DNA of 64,000 bases from Hormiphora californensis. Lineage: Eukaryota; Ctenophora; Tentaculata; Cydippida; Pleurobrachiidae. Position numbers and translations under genes: made by a program. Shown here piece by piece: positions 48,340-59,671 of the stretch (its first letter is position 1; each line of letters opens with the position of its first letter). The notes under the pieces were generated by a model that made no database searches, was not told the DNA's origin, and saw nothing but the letters and a program-made list of their open reading frames with translations. The stretch lies in the NCBI GenBank assembly GCA_020137815.1, contig CM035353.1, positions 4,207,210 through 4,271,209 on the forward strand. Direction: 5' to 3'.

Positions 48340-48821
48340 AACTACATCTTTTTTATTTAATATAAGTGTAAATTTGACTCAAATTGTGATGATGTGTGTT
48401 TTGTGTGTGAGGAACGTTTACTTCGTGTTTATGTTTGGCAGTTTTGAAGTTGCAGTATTACTCTAGCATTGCTGATATGATGCAAAAAGGTGACTAAACT
48501 GTTATTGTTAAGGGAAGGCCTAGAGTATTAATTTGGGTTTAATTTATTAGTTTCCAGTTATTTAATCATTGTGTCATGAATTTCTCTATCTAATTGACAG
48601 AAACAATCCAGTCACTCATCAAATTGGAACTGATTAGATCTCGTGCCTATAAATTTGCACGCGCAAATATTGCGCCGCGTTAAAAAAATTGAAGACGCGC
48701 GCGCAAATAGATTTGATTGGGCTCATCAATAAATTCAATCCCGAAATTTTGAATTTCTGGTCACGATTTTTTTGAAAATCTGTCATTTCTCGTTTCTTCG
48801 CAACTGAACCAGGCACCAGCG
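48340..48821. other. RRP36 3' flank / FAM227 upstream
   Basis: AT-rich spacer. A GCGC-containing stretch (48655-48710, GCACGCGCAAATATTGCGCCGCG) lies 110-170 bp upstream of the FAM227 ATG and may be its promoter. Confidence 0.35.
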
Positions 48822-50400
48822 ATGGCAGAAAAAGACGAAGCTCCCCCACCATGCAACAATATAATGTACCTTCCGCGTCCTCATTGGAAGGTTAATATCC
48901 CACCCGTCACCGCCGAGGAATGGATCGAATCACAGGGGTTTGGTGACTGGCCTCTACCTCCTTCCCAAATGAATCTTACTGATGTCCGTACTCAGTTTCC
49001 AGACCTTTTTAGTTCAGAAGAAGAGACACTAGAGATGTTTGTCAAAGGTATCGAGATTGATACAGAACCTTATGATATCGTCGAAGATCAGATCAAAAGT
49101 TTGGAAGACAGAGTCGCCGAATACAGTGAGATGTTGCTCGAGGCGAGAGAAAGGAAGGCTGGTCCATTTGGTATTACCTGTGTTCCAAATGAGTATCAAA
49201 TAGGAACAGGTGATGCAAACCTTGAAATTGTGAAAAATGTACAGGTGAGAAAGCCTCAACAAGTCCAGGAATCAGGACAGGGCGGAGGGAGAGCGGGGAT
49301 TATTCAGTATGCGTTGTTCCCTGGATTTGATGAATGGGAACTGACCCCCTTACCTCGACAAATAGAGGCGCCACATATTCTTAACAAAGTAACACAGGGA
49401 TTCCATTTTGATATTAGTTGGATGAAGGTATGGAAAAAATACTTTCTGTCTCAGGGGTCTGCAGCCTATCCTACAGGATATTTTTTGGTGGGTTTTAATG
49501 GAGAAATTCGTTCAAAACAGACCGGAGCAAGATAAGTTGTTCAGCAGGATTTCGGACAGTTATGTTTCGTTGTTCCTTAGCATTGGAGAGGCCCACAAGG
49601 ACTTCATCCTCACCCATTATCCATCTGCTCTCGCCCAGGGTCTATACAGCACATTTTGTAATGTCTACACCAACTCTCTCAAGCATTTCGATGATGACTT
49701 CAAAACGTTTTTGTGTAACTTGTGTTCTGAATGGATTTGCGGCAGCACACCGACCCCTCACACGTGGAGAAAGTGGCCCCTACACCTACTAGAGCCAAGT
49801 AGCTCGACAAAGGACGACGATGAGAAAATTCAGGCCGGGATAAAGATTCACGCTCAGGAGTCTGTGGAGGAGAAACCCGTGACTCCCCTATTTAACGAAA
49901 CTAAAACTGTCGTGGAATCTCATCCTGCTGGGTCGGGACCCTCCTTCCAGAGAGTCCAATTCAACATCTTTGGAAGGAGCCCCCTCGTGTCACATTACAT
50001 GAAAACACGTAACCTTGGTTTCGATACGTTAGCACCTAAACTTGTATCCCGAACACAGATAGAGAACGTTGGGGCGGAGGAGCCAACATACAGGCAAATC
50101 ATATCACAGGCTAAAAAGGTGTACAAGAATCTTGAGGCACAGCACGCTAGGGCGATGAGCTTGAGTGAGAGTAACGCTGCCAAGATCAGACGGAGATACA
50201 GGGAAGAGATTGTGGAGTTGGCGGTTATCCAGAAGGAGTTGATGAAGAGAAAGAACGAAGTTAGAGTTTTGAGTGAGAAATTAATTGATTATCAGAACAG
50301 TGAGGTTTATAATCAACCGGGGTCGTTCAATAACATTTTCGAGCCGTATAGTGTCATATTCAAAGCACAAATCGAGGAGGAAAAAAAGAAGATTAAATAA
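48822..50400 (+). CDS. FAM227-family protein, 509 aa, with a 49-nt intron
   Basis: ATG at 48822. Exon 1 ends at 49427, intron 49428-49476 (gtatgg...ctacag, 49 nt), exon 2 is 49477-50400 (TAA). Removing the intron joins DISWMK to DIFWWVLMEKF and restores the family's FWW block. It is followed by EQDKLFSRISDSYVSLF, the HYPSALAQGLYSTF segment and WICGS. Without splicing, the first frame stops at 49535. FAM227A/B are animal proteins of unknown biochemical function, often associated with testis or cilia in expression data (family knowledge). The C-terminal third is coiled-coil-like and Lys/Glu-rich. A likely AATAAA signal overlaps the stop codon (50396-50401), and the next gene begins 120 bp on. 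FAM227A versus B not decided. Confidence 0.8.
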
Positions 50401-50521
50401 ACCTGTAAATGATGATTTTAGAAAAACGTTTTATAAGAATTTGCAATTTAACTCGTTTGTACACTTAAACTTGTATTCTCAATCATTTTATCGTGTATAG
50501 CTCCTCCAACCGCAATGCTTC

Positions 50522-52113
50522 ATGTCTGAAGACCCCACCGAAGTTGTGGGAGTGGGGATGGGATCTGAGCAGGAGAGAGTTGTGGGAGTGGGGATGGGAT
50601 CTGAGCAGGAGAGACCTCAGGATCAGGTGAAACTGCAGAAATTACAGCTCCCAGCCGGACTCCTGGCTCCGGATAGTGAAGCGGGAGATGATCTGTGGTC
50701 ATGGGGTCTCTCTCCCCGTGTTGTTCCCATATCAACGGGAACTGTCACTAGGGGACCAAGCAAAGTGAAACTAATGTCACGTGACTCTGTGATTGAGGTC
50801 GAGGAGGATGATGGGTAATTATTAATTAATTAATTAGTTAATTAATATTGTCTAACTACTGATTCCCCATTTTATTCCCGTGTAGTCTTGCCTTTGTCTT
50901 ATTATTAATTAATTGTTTAATTAATATTGTCTAACTACTGTCTCTCCCAGTTTTCCCTATACTATTCCCGTGTAATCTTGCCTTTGTCTTGCTCGATGCT
51001 TTTATTATATCTCACTGCATCACATATGATATATATCCCCTGATATTCTCAAATAACCACCCCCTAATATAATCCCCCTGATATCCCGATAACAGGTTAG
51101 AGCCGGACCTTTTTCTCCAAGTGGTGCCCTGTCAAGACAGTACTATTCGCCCCAAGACACCCCAAACACGACAACTTAGAGAACAGCCACGGTGCCTGCA
51201 ACAGTAAGTTGAACTCTTTCTCTCAACGCTCTCCGGGCCTATAAACTCCTCACTTTCCCCCAATCCCCCTTACTAGAAAACCTGATGAGACATTTTTGGA
51301 GGATCCCGGGACTTTTTTCTCGTTGAAGGGTGGTGGAGGAACCCCGGGGGTGGAGGGTCAGCCGAGGGCAGTAGTGGTACGGTACGACGTGAAGGCTCCT
51401 CCGGAATCGGTGAAACCTACAACGCTTACCAACACAAACAACACAAAGGTACATCGAGTTTTAGAAAGGAGTGTTTTAGGGTGTTTTAGGGTGTTATTAG
51501 GCGTTGATCAATGATCTATCACCACACCTTATATTATAGAATATGTAGATATTGTTTATGGTTCTAACTGAATGTCTTTCAGACGCACGTTTTACAAGCA
51601 TCTAACGAGACAACGAAACCGAAACTGGCTCTAATAAAGGACCTGGACAACACAGCCAAATCGACATTTCAGGCTCGTGAGGTATGAGCTACAGACCAGT
51701 GCAACACTATCAATATCTGAATATAACGCCCACTGCGCTTTTTTTAGACAAATATCACCCGCGCGGTAGCGGGCTGATATGACTGCATCCGAAATGATAA
51801 ATCTCATAACGCCCGCTCCGAAAGTGCAATTTATTACACGTAAGAATTCGCCCAAAAAGGTGTGAAAAATCTTTCTTTTTTGTGTGTGTACTGTTGTGTA
51901 CACACTGTTGCAAGGAGAAAGAGAGATTAACACAACAAGGGACGGGGGAATGGCGACAAGAGAGAGAGACAAGAGAGACATTGTTAATCCTTATCTCTCT
52001 CTATTTAATTAGCACCCAATAGTTCGCTTGTGTGTGTGTGAGTGTCTAGACATGTCTAGACATGTCTGGAGTTGAAAAGGGAACATATTTGAAGGATTGG
52101 CATGAGTTGTGTT

Positions 52114-52148
<35 letters not shown>

Positions 52149-55100
52149 CATTTGTTGTTGAACTGTGAAAGTTTGATGATGTTGAATAGTTTGTCAAATT
52201 GAGTTGAAAAACTTGAAAGGGGATTAGTGTTGTTCTCTCCTTGCTTGCAGTGGGCGTTATATGCTATAACACCTTATGTGTATCAAATATATCGCCCTCA
52301 CTACGTTCGGGGCGATATATTGCATATCGTCTCCTTGCTCCGCAAGGAGCCAATATGCGTGCATATCGCACCCCGCGCGGGGCGCAATATACAGATACAC
52401 ACCGGTGTTATAGCACATGGTCAATGTTATTTTTGTCTGGCTCGCCGACCAAAATTTTCCATCGAGCTATAGTAAATAGGCTACAACCCCCAAGGTTTTA
52501 CTCAGCACCTCAAAAAATTGAAAAATTGTCAAAACTTCATTATTGTGAAAACGCGATGTCTCTAGCTCAATCCAGTGAGGTGCTAGACACTGAAATATCC
52601 CGTGAGGTGCCCACGTGAGGTGCTCTTGATTTACAGGAATACCGTTTGAGCAAAAATCTCGAAATTTTCGGAAAAGCTAGATTGATTTCTAACTCATCAG
52701 ATGAGGTGAAAAGCTAAGAAAATTTTACTCATTTAGTGAGGTGCAAGCCGTTTTTAGAGCAAAAGGTTTACTCTTCAGGGGTCAAATGAGTGAATAATGA
52801 TTTGAAACTTGGTATATAGCAAGATTGGACAATTCCCCCCCCTGATTTACCTAAAATTTAATCTAAAAATTACTCAGCGAGTGAGGTGCAGACCTTTGAA
52901 AAATGACATATTTTACCTACTTCTCCAGGGCACCTCACAGGTTGAGTAATGACATTGGAGTCGATTAGGTAGTGTTTGGGGATGTCATATGAGCAAATTA
53001 AAGCCACTTTTAGAACTATATACTCACTGAGTGAGGTGCAATCAGCGTTTGAAGAAAATACCGTTTTTTGGGTGCACCTCACTCATTGAGCAAAATTTTT
53101 GGAACTTTTTTGTTACAAATGATGGTTTTGAGTCTACTGCAAGTATCTAGCTAGGAAAAGTCGTGAAAAGGGAGGTGCTACAGGCTTAAAAGTAGCTGTA
53201 AGTATACAGTGTAACTTTAAACACCGTTTGCACCTCATAGATTGAGTAAGTTTGCTTACATATTTTAATAGGTGTTTATATTGGACATTTTTCAGCATAT
53301 TTTCGAAAATTTTAGGAAAAATTATTAAAAATTGACGGAAAAGCACATGCTTTTGCAAACTATGTCACCGGCACCTCACGAAATGAGTTATTCAAATTTT
53401 AGAGTTGTAAAAGCGACTATTATACATTTTTATTAATAAATTCGGAATATTACGTTAATTTGGCATTATTTAGTTGTCCAAAAATGACTAAATGTAAAAG
53501 TGTCCATTTTTCGAAGTCAAAAACGAACCAGACAAAAATAACATTGACCACATATAAATTGTATGGTTATTGGTTACACAGCGATAGAAACACTTTTATA
53601 GTTGTACGATCCGTAATCCTTCCCTATCCCAGCCTAAGAAGAAGATAAAAGTGAGTGCAGCAAAGAAGTTCCGAACAATTCCCTTCTCCGTACCTGAGGT
53701 TGAATTAAGCACAAAGGAACGCCGTCCCATTCTGAGTATCCCCGCAGACAAAGGAAGCAAGCTTGAGCTTTTACAAAAGGTTTGAAATCGGTTTAAATAT
53801 ATTAAATCATGCAGATAACTTCTCGAATGTGAATTCTTGAGAGGGAACATTTTTACATTCAGTGTAAAATAAAAGTCTATTCTCGGCTCTCCATTCCAGG
53901 CAAAGATCCTTGTAGACCAGTTTCCCGATGTTGCCCCGGACAACCTGCCAGTCCCACTGCTCACCCTCCTCGCAGTACCGCAGAGTTATCACATCATGCC
54001 AGTAAACGTCACTAACCAGGCACTTACCCGTCTCTGTTTTAAGTTGCCGCGTGGCTGCGTGCCAAATCCAATGTTGGGTGTGGCCGCCATGGCAACCGTA
54101 GAACTCCGGTCTACCAAAACTGTACCTACCCTCATAACCCATGTTGTCTACGCAGACGTTCCCCGCAGCCGACCTAATGACACCGGACCTCAGAAGCTTC
54201 TCACCAAATACCCAGTCTGTGGCGACGTTGGCAATGTACCAACCTAGGTTGTTGCACGAGTTATCGTTAATAACTTTGCGCAGCATAGGATCCGCTGAGC
54301 CTCCCTGTCTTGCGGTGGGTAGTCTGTCCAGGAAGTGGCTCATGTGACTTCTAGCCCAGAGAGCAGCAGTCCTCTGAGCATTCTTTAGGGTGTGTTCCTT
54401 AAGTTGTTGGTTAGGGGGTGCATGTAGGGAGACAGGGGCGACCTTTGAACAGGGGAGATAAACCACCTCGCCTCCACAACACCACCATCTTATTGACAAC
54501 TCCAGTAGATCACCAGGTACCTGTGAGGTTTGGTTTTTAGAAGAGGAAAGGGAGACAGACTCGGACAGCCAGCCAGCCGGAGGGGGAGTGAAAAGAAGAG
54601 AGATAAAGTATTCTACCTCTGAACGTGTACCCTCCATCCCCTGATCCAGACCCCCCCTCTGTAGGAAAGACAATCTCCCAACTGCCCAGGGACTGAACTG
54701 CAATACAGGTGTCTGAATAGGGGCTGCATCTGGGTAGGGGCTAGTTCTAATCCTCCTGTTTGTCTCGTGTGCTGGTATCTCTATTGGCACTGCTGAAGTC
54801 AGATCCCATCGAGGTAGCGATATTAGATGCCAAGGGACGTGCTCAACCTAGAACAAGCTGGGTGCAGTGAGATAGTCAATGGCTGTATTATTAAAACGCT
54901 CTTCTCTTGCGGACTGTCAGTTGTCACGCTCGACGTATCTCTAGGGACCTATAGCTAAGTACAAATTATACCTGCTCAAAAGAGTCTAGGTTTATTTCAT
55001 CCATCTAGGGACCTATAGCTAAGTACAAATTATACCTGCTCAAAAGAGTCTGGGTTTATTTCATCCATTGCCAGTCCAGCCATTAAGTTAGGTTGATCAC

Positions 55101-55919
55101 CCATGGCCTCTAGTAGAGGTTCGACCCATCCTGCTAGGAACTCAGTAGCTTCTGGAACGAACACGAGTACATCACCTGGGGGAGGTGAAAGAGTTTTAGA
55201 CTCAACTACAAGTCTTGTGAGAGTTATAGATAGAGTTTTGGACTCAACTACAAGTCTTGTGAGAGTTATAGATAGAGTTTTGGACTCAACTACAAGTCTT
55301 GTGAGAGTTATAGATAGAGTTTTAGACTCAACTACAAGTCTTGTGAGAGTTATAGATAGAGTTTTGGACTCAACTACAAGTCTTGTGAGAGTTATAGATA
55401 GAGTTTTAGACTCAACTACAAGTCTTGTGAGAGTTATAGATAGAGTTTTGGACTCAACTACAAGTCTTGTGAGAGTTATAGATAGAGTTTTAGACTCAAC
55501 TACATGTGAGAGTTTTGTGACCCGATAGTTCCAGGTCTATCTTACTATATAATGCAAAAACACCCGAAACTTGATCCCACCCATGCATGTTTGGTGGTCC
55601 CTAAATCGTCGTCATCAAGATCAGATCACATCACCCAACATGCATGATCAGATCACCCTACTGAGGATCAGATCCCCCCACCCAAGATCAGATCACCCTA
55701 CTGAGGATCAGATCCCCCCACCCAAGATCAGATCATTCCATTGAGGATCATATCACCCCACCCATGATCAGATCACCCCACCCATGATCAGATCACCCCA
55801 GTGAATATCAGATCCCACATTTCACCCAGCAGTCCACTGTGCGTGATGAGATCCCCATATAGAGTAGAAAATAGACAAAGACGACAGAGAAATTGAGATA
55901 GAAATGAAGAGAGAGAGGG

Positions 55920-56012
<93 letters not shown>

Positions 56013-59000
56013 CACAGAGACAGAGAGACACATAGACAGAGAAACAGAGCGATACGAAAAACGAGGAATTTCCTAGGTGTTTTTAGTTTAGTGTACGTCG
56101 CTTGAGTAATCAATTAATTGTAAGCCATCCGTAGGATGGTCTGGGTCCACTAGTATATCACAAACCTGATGCGTGGTGAGCAGCAATGTTTCTGCAGAGG
56201 GACTGGGATGCCTGGGACAGGAGCCTCAATAACAGTAGCGATGGAGGAGAGGGAGTGGTGGTATAGTTGGGATTCGATCTGTGGTTTCTGTACAGGACTA
56301 GCGACTAACAACACCTCCTGAAGGCTACCACTTCCAGTTCTCACTACAGCCGAGTAAACAGTGCGGAGGATAGCACTAAGGGGGACTCTATCAACAATTA
56401 TAATGATTGATGTCTTCAGTTTAGTTGGTTTGTATTTCTTCACTTTGCACACCTCAGGTCGGTAGTCTAACAAGGGACGGTTCAGGGCGAGGGAGTCGCT
56501 CTTCCTCCTACTAAGACTCTGTGGCGCATTGCTTCTTAAGGGAGTTTTCTGTTGTTCTTGGTAGTAAACGGGAGTAGCTGCACTGGTGTCCCCCTGAAAC
56601 GCCGGGATGAGGAGTGATGATTGGCATTGGAGTGCAGTCCCAACTTTATAGACGAATAGGAGAGTTAGAAGGGTGAACAGACCGAGATATATGAAGCACC
56701 GTGTCCTAATATGCCGGTTGTTATATTTCTTGACAATAACTTTGCGAAGGAGAAGTTTCAGGGCCTCTATTTCATCCTTTTCCGTAGCCCATCCTCCCTC
56801 CTCATCCTCCGCCTGTTCTGCTTTGAAGTCCTCCACGGATCTTATCTGACGAAGCTCGTTCATGTGCCCAAACAAACAACACCAAAAGCTGGAACAGTGA
56901 ATGTAGAGCGTGACGTGGGGGAGAGGGCAAGTAAAGATAGAGAGATGGAGAGATAGAGAGAGTGTGTGGGTCCGTTATTTCATGAGGCCAGCATCAAATG
57001 TACCTACGTGTGTAGTCGAGGGAGAGGATTGGCCCACATATAATGGGTATTATAATTACCAATTTGTTACTAATTTACATTTACCAAACAATAAATATAG
57101 TGTATATAATGATATATACACTAATTAGCTAACTAATACACTAATTAACTAATCAATCAATTAATCTCCAGAGGTTGGCCTATGATGCACGGAAGTACGC
57201 GAAGTGTAATGTAAAGACGGGAAGCTCCAGCGACTCTGACTCCGAAGATGAAATCGAGGAGGAAGAGGACAGTAGTGAGAACGAGGAGCAAAGGATCAGC
57301 AAGTTTAGACGAGGTACATCATGTGACGTCATATATAATGGAATGTGTGACGTCATATAATGGAATATGTGACGTAATCATGTCACCCTCAGTAAACTCA
57401 CCTGTTATACACATTATACACGCAGGACAGGAACATGATCTGATAGAATTGTTACCCCAAATAAATATAAGGCCCACTAACAAGTCACTAATGTTCCACG
57501 AGTCAACAATCAAAGGTATATATTACATCGACATCGTGCGATAAGTACAATTAAATAGTACAATTAATATTGTATTACCACATGTATTACCACACTATGT
57601 ACACTGTACTGCAGTTGTCACTCATGTCACGTCACTTCACAGGGACAGGTGCACAGGAATACTTTGATAGTATAGTCCCTCACAAGGAAAGTCATGTCAA
57701 GACATACCTGGATTCCGGGGGTAAGCGGAGACTCACGGAAACGTTACACCGCGATTCATTTCTCTCTCATCTGAGGAGGGAAAGTTTCCTACATCTCCAA
57801 GATAAACGGAAGAAAGCACTTACGGCAGGGTATAGTGAGAGGAGACAATCAGGATTAACCGTGGACAGCACAAGCAGTACCAGCAGAGCAAGTATCTGTG
57901 GAGCGATCAACTCAGCGGACATTCGGAGACTTCAGGCTAGATTTGAGGAAATGGAGGAAAAAACTAAATTCTTGGAAATCCCAGGTGTCATTATTCATAG
58001 GCCTTCCATTTAAAAATCACAGGTCTCATTATTGACAGTGCTTCCATTTAGAAATCACAGGTCTCAGTCATTATTCACAGTGTTTCCATTTAGAAATCAC
58101 AGATTTCATTATTCACAGTGCTTCCATTTAGAAATCACAGGTCTCATTATTGACAGTGCTTCCATTTAGAAATCACAGATCTCATTATTGACAGTGCTTC
58201 CATTTAGAAATCAAAGGTGTCTGGTCTCATTAAATGAGGTTGCACTAATCTCTGACACCATAGCTGTGCTGCCACCATACTACCTGCTACTATATAACCC
58301 CAACCGTCCTCTATGTCAATCAATCATAACACCGCTCGGTGGCGGGGTGCCGCTTTATTACTGGGCAAAATAATGATATTCTTAGGCCCGCCAGGTGCTC
58401 GAGCGAGTTGGGTTCGAGGCGGCGGACACTTGGTAATGAAACAGAGGACACTTGCAACTGCGGAGGAGGTGCTGAAGGAAGCTGATAAGGAAATCATTAT
58501 CACCCTGGAGAGTAGAGGTGAGAATCGTAGTACCCAAGAACTACGTTATACCTAGTGATTTGATTTGATTTGAAAAAGTATGTAACTGTGAGCAGATCTT
58601 TGTAACCCCAACCTCTCTAGCTGATTCTTATTCAACCGCTGCTACGCTGGATAACCTAGCAAACAGGGAGGAGGATGGGAGGGAGACCTCTACGAGGGAG
58701 GGCCCAATTAGTGATACTGTTGACCACGCTGGCAGGGACCAGGATAGTGATACTAGCGATGTTAGCGTTACTGCAGAGGATATAGCCCTATTTGATAGGT
58801 ATATTAACATGTACTACAACTGTTTACTGTGAACATGGGACTTGTCACACAAAATATGTGTATTTACAGCACTCGACTCATACAGTTCACGGTCATCCTC
58901 AATAAATAGTTTTACGTTGTAGTTGATGAAAGTTTGTGTTGTGTGTATTGTTGATAATATATTGTTGATATATTAACATTTTCTTAAGGTGGCTGGATGG

Positions 59001-59511
59001 TGATACACCCTCAACTGAAACCCCTGATAGAGCAGCCAGTATTGAAATTCAACAAGTATTCGGAATGGACCCCTCAGCCGTTTCCGCATCTCCCATAACT
59101 CGTCACAGGTAACAATTACTACATATTGATTGACTAAACTACCATTTCTTCTGCAGTCAAACCTCGATTTACCGGATTCCCCAGGGAAGGATTTTCCACG
59201 GTATTATGTATTGAGGTATACGGTGTAAAAAATTTTTTAAATCCTAATTGGGGGAAATTTTACCGTCCTGTAGATTAGACAAAAACCATGTGTTTTTAAT
59301 GGTTAATTACAGCTTAAACAGACACAAAAGGAACATTGGAACAACCAAACAAGCGTTTTTTTCGCCCTGAGGGGGACAATACTAACTAAAGTCATGGATC
59401 CATTGGGTACTTTTTTTCAGTGTGAGTTCATTCCTCTGCCACATGATGGAAGACATTATGGTGTTCGGCTTCGGGTCACCTCTTATCATGTTTAAATCAG
59501 CTCTGGAGTAG
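50522..59511 (+). CDS. Unidentified 12-exon gene, ~637 aa acidic/serine-rich protein
   Basis: Exons: 50522-50814, 51096-51203, 51277-51448, 51583-51681, 53633-53779, 57172-57313, 57426-57515, 57643-57984, 58386-58517, 58621-58798, 58989-59108 and 59421-59511. All have GT-AG borders; the phases are consistent throughout and the sum is 1914 nt, so the chain is probably one gene. I do not recognise the family. Visible features: a 10-residue duplication VVGVGMGSEQ near the N terminus, a basic PKKKIKVSAAKK motif, an acidic SSSDSDSEDEIEEEEDSSE tract, a helical ADIRRLQARFEEMEEKTKF segment, and an Asp/Ser/Thr-rich C-terminal half. This suggests a nuclear or cytoskeletal scaffold, but that is a guess. 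The 3.4-kb intron 53780-57171 contains the GalNAc-T-like gene antisense; the intron at 51682-53632 holds the CTCA-N5-TGAGGTGC cluster; the exon 8 donor is repeated. Confidence 0.65.
51721..52262. mobile_element. Possible inverted-repeat element (ATATAACGCCCACTGC ends)
   Basis: ATATAACGCCCACTGC at 51721-36 and its inverse at 52247-62 enclose about 540 bp of AT-rich sequence with a CT run (52118-52142). No coding exon. Could be an old MITE; evidence rests on the 16-bp termini. Confidence 0.5.
52262..52421. mobile_element. Small foldback (TGCTATAACACC ends) with nested hairpins
   Basis: Ends TGCTATAACACC / GGTGTTATAGCA, then inverted GTGTATC / GATACAC, and internal hairpins CTCCTTGC-TCC-GCAAGGAG and CACCCCGCGCGGGGCG. 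About 160 bp. Confidence 0.65.
52505..53387. repeat. Cluster of CTCA-N5-TGAGGTGC hairpin motifs in both orientations
   Basis: Exact motifs at 52728-44, 52873-89 and 53023-39 (plus) and 52930-46, 53074-90, 53230-46 and 53371-87 (minus). Near matches at 52566 (N6) and 52693 (last base differs), a weaker one at 52505, and lone TGAGGTGC at 52603 and 52616. The spacer N5 differs each time. No tandem periodicity. Confidence 0.85.
53807..56863 (-). CDS. Polypeptide GalNAc-transferase-like pseudoenzyme, ~593 aa
   Basis: Exons on the minus strand: 56863-56166 (ATG at 56863; one extra C near 56199-56201), 55175-55036, 54847-54617 and 54520-53807 (TGA). Type II membrane protein: an acidic cytosolic N terminus, one signal anchor (CFIYLGLFTLLTLLFVYKVG), a stem, a GT-A-like domain and a C-terminal ricin-B lectin domain (CHGGHTQHW, CLEW). 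The family fold is clear (TSIIIIV, ILRTVYSAV, GDVLVF, GWVEPLL, LPRWD, LELSIRWWCCGG, LPCSKV), so it belongs with Golgi mucin-type O-glycosylation enzymes. The catalytic residues are gone: the HNE of FHNE reads DRV, the DxH metal site reads VPEA, the WGGEN region is replaced and the metal-binding His of GH is AP. Nested antisense in an intron of the unidentified gene. Confidence 0.8.
54941..55068 (-). repeat. 64-bp tandem duplication spanning a GalNAc-T-like exon end and its donor
   Basis: Two copies (54941-55004, 55005-55068). Each carries the exon end coding MDEIN(P/L)DSFEQ, the donor gtataat and the start of the intron. The upstream copy in transcript order joins the real exon. Confidence 0.9.
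55190..55512. repeat. 43-bp minisatellite (~8 copies) in a GalNAc-T-like intron
   Basis: The unit contains TAGACTCAACTACAAGTCTTG and GTGAGAGTTATAGATAGAG. It starts about 14 bp from the acceptor of the exon at 55175. A long plus-strand open frame across it is a repeat artefact. Confidence 0.95.
55600..55815. repeat. GATCAGATC-rich tandem repeats
   Basis: About ten GATCAGATCACCCCAC-type units of 16-22 bp, imperfect, within the GalNAc-T-like intron. Confidence 0.85.
55908..56045. repeat. (GA)n microsatellite
   Basis: GAGAGA run with sparse GGG interruptions in the same intron. Minus-strand open frames here are Ser-Leu artefacts. Confidence 0.95.
57975..58222 (+). repeat. ~38-bp minisatellite carrying copies of an exon 8 donor (unidentified gene)
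   Basis: The true junction is GAAATCCCAG|gtgtcattatt, exon end 57984. Units CATTTAGAAATCACAG|gtctcattatt follow with donors after 58022, 58060, 58140 and 58217; two further units have lost the GT (CAG|at). Confidence 0.85.
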
Positions 59512-59671
59512 TCAAGATACCTAAACAGCCTCTTGCCTCAGTAAAAGTTTGATTGGATTCTAGATAAATTGAGAATCTAATCCAACTTTCCCGTAAATTC
59601 GAGTCCTTTCATGTACCTAATCTCTTCATTGTCTTACTTGAAACACGCTGCATGTACTAGTTCATCCGGCC

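Noticed and set aside
55103-55528. 141-codon plus-strand frame with 14-residue repeats
   Set aside because: Translation of an intronic 43-bp minisatellite in the opposite orientation to the gene.
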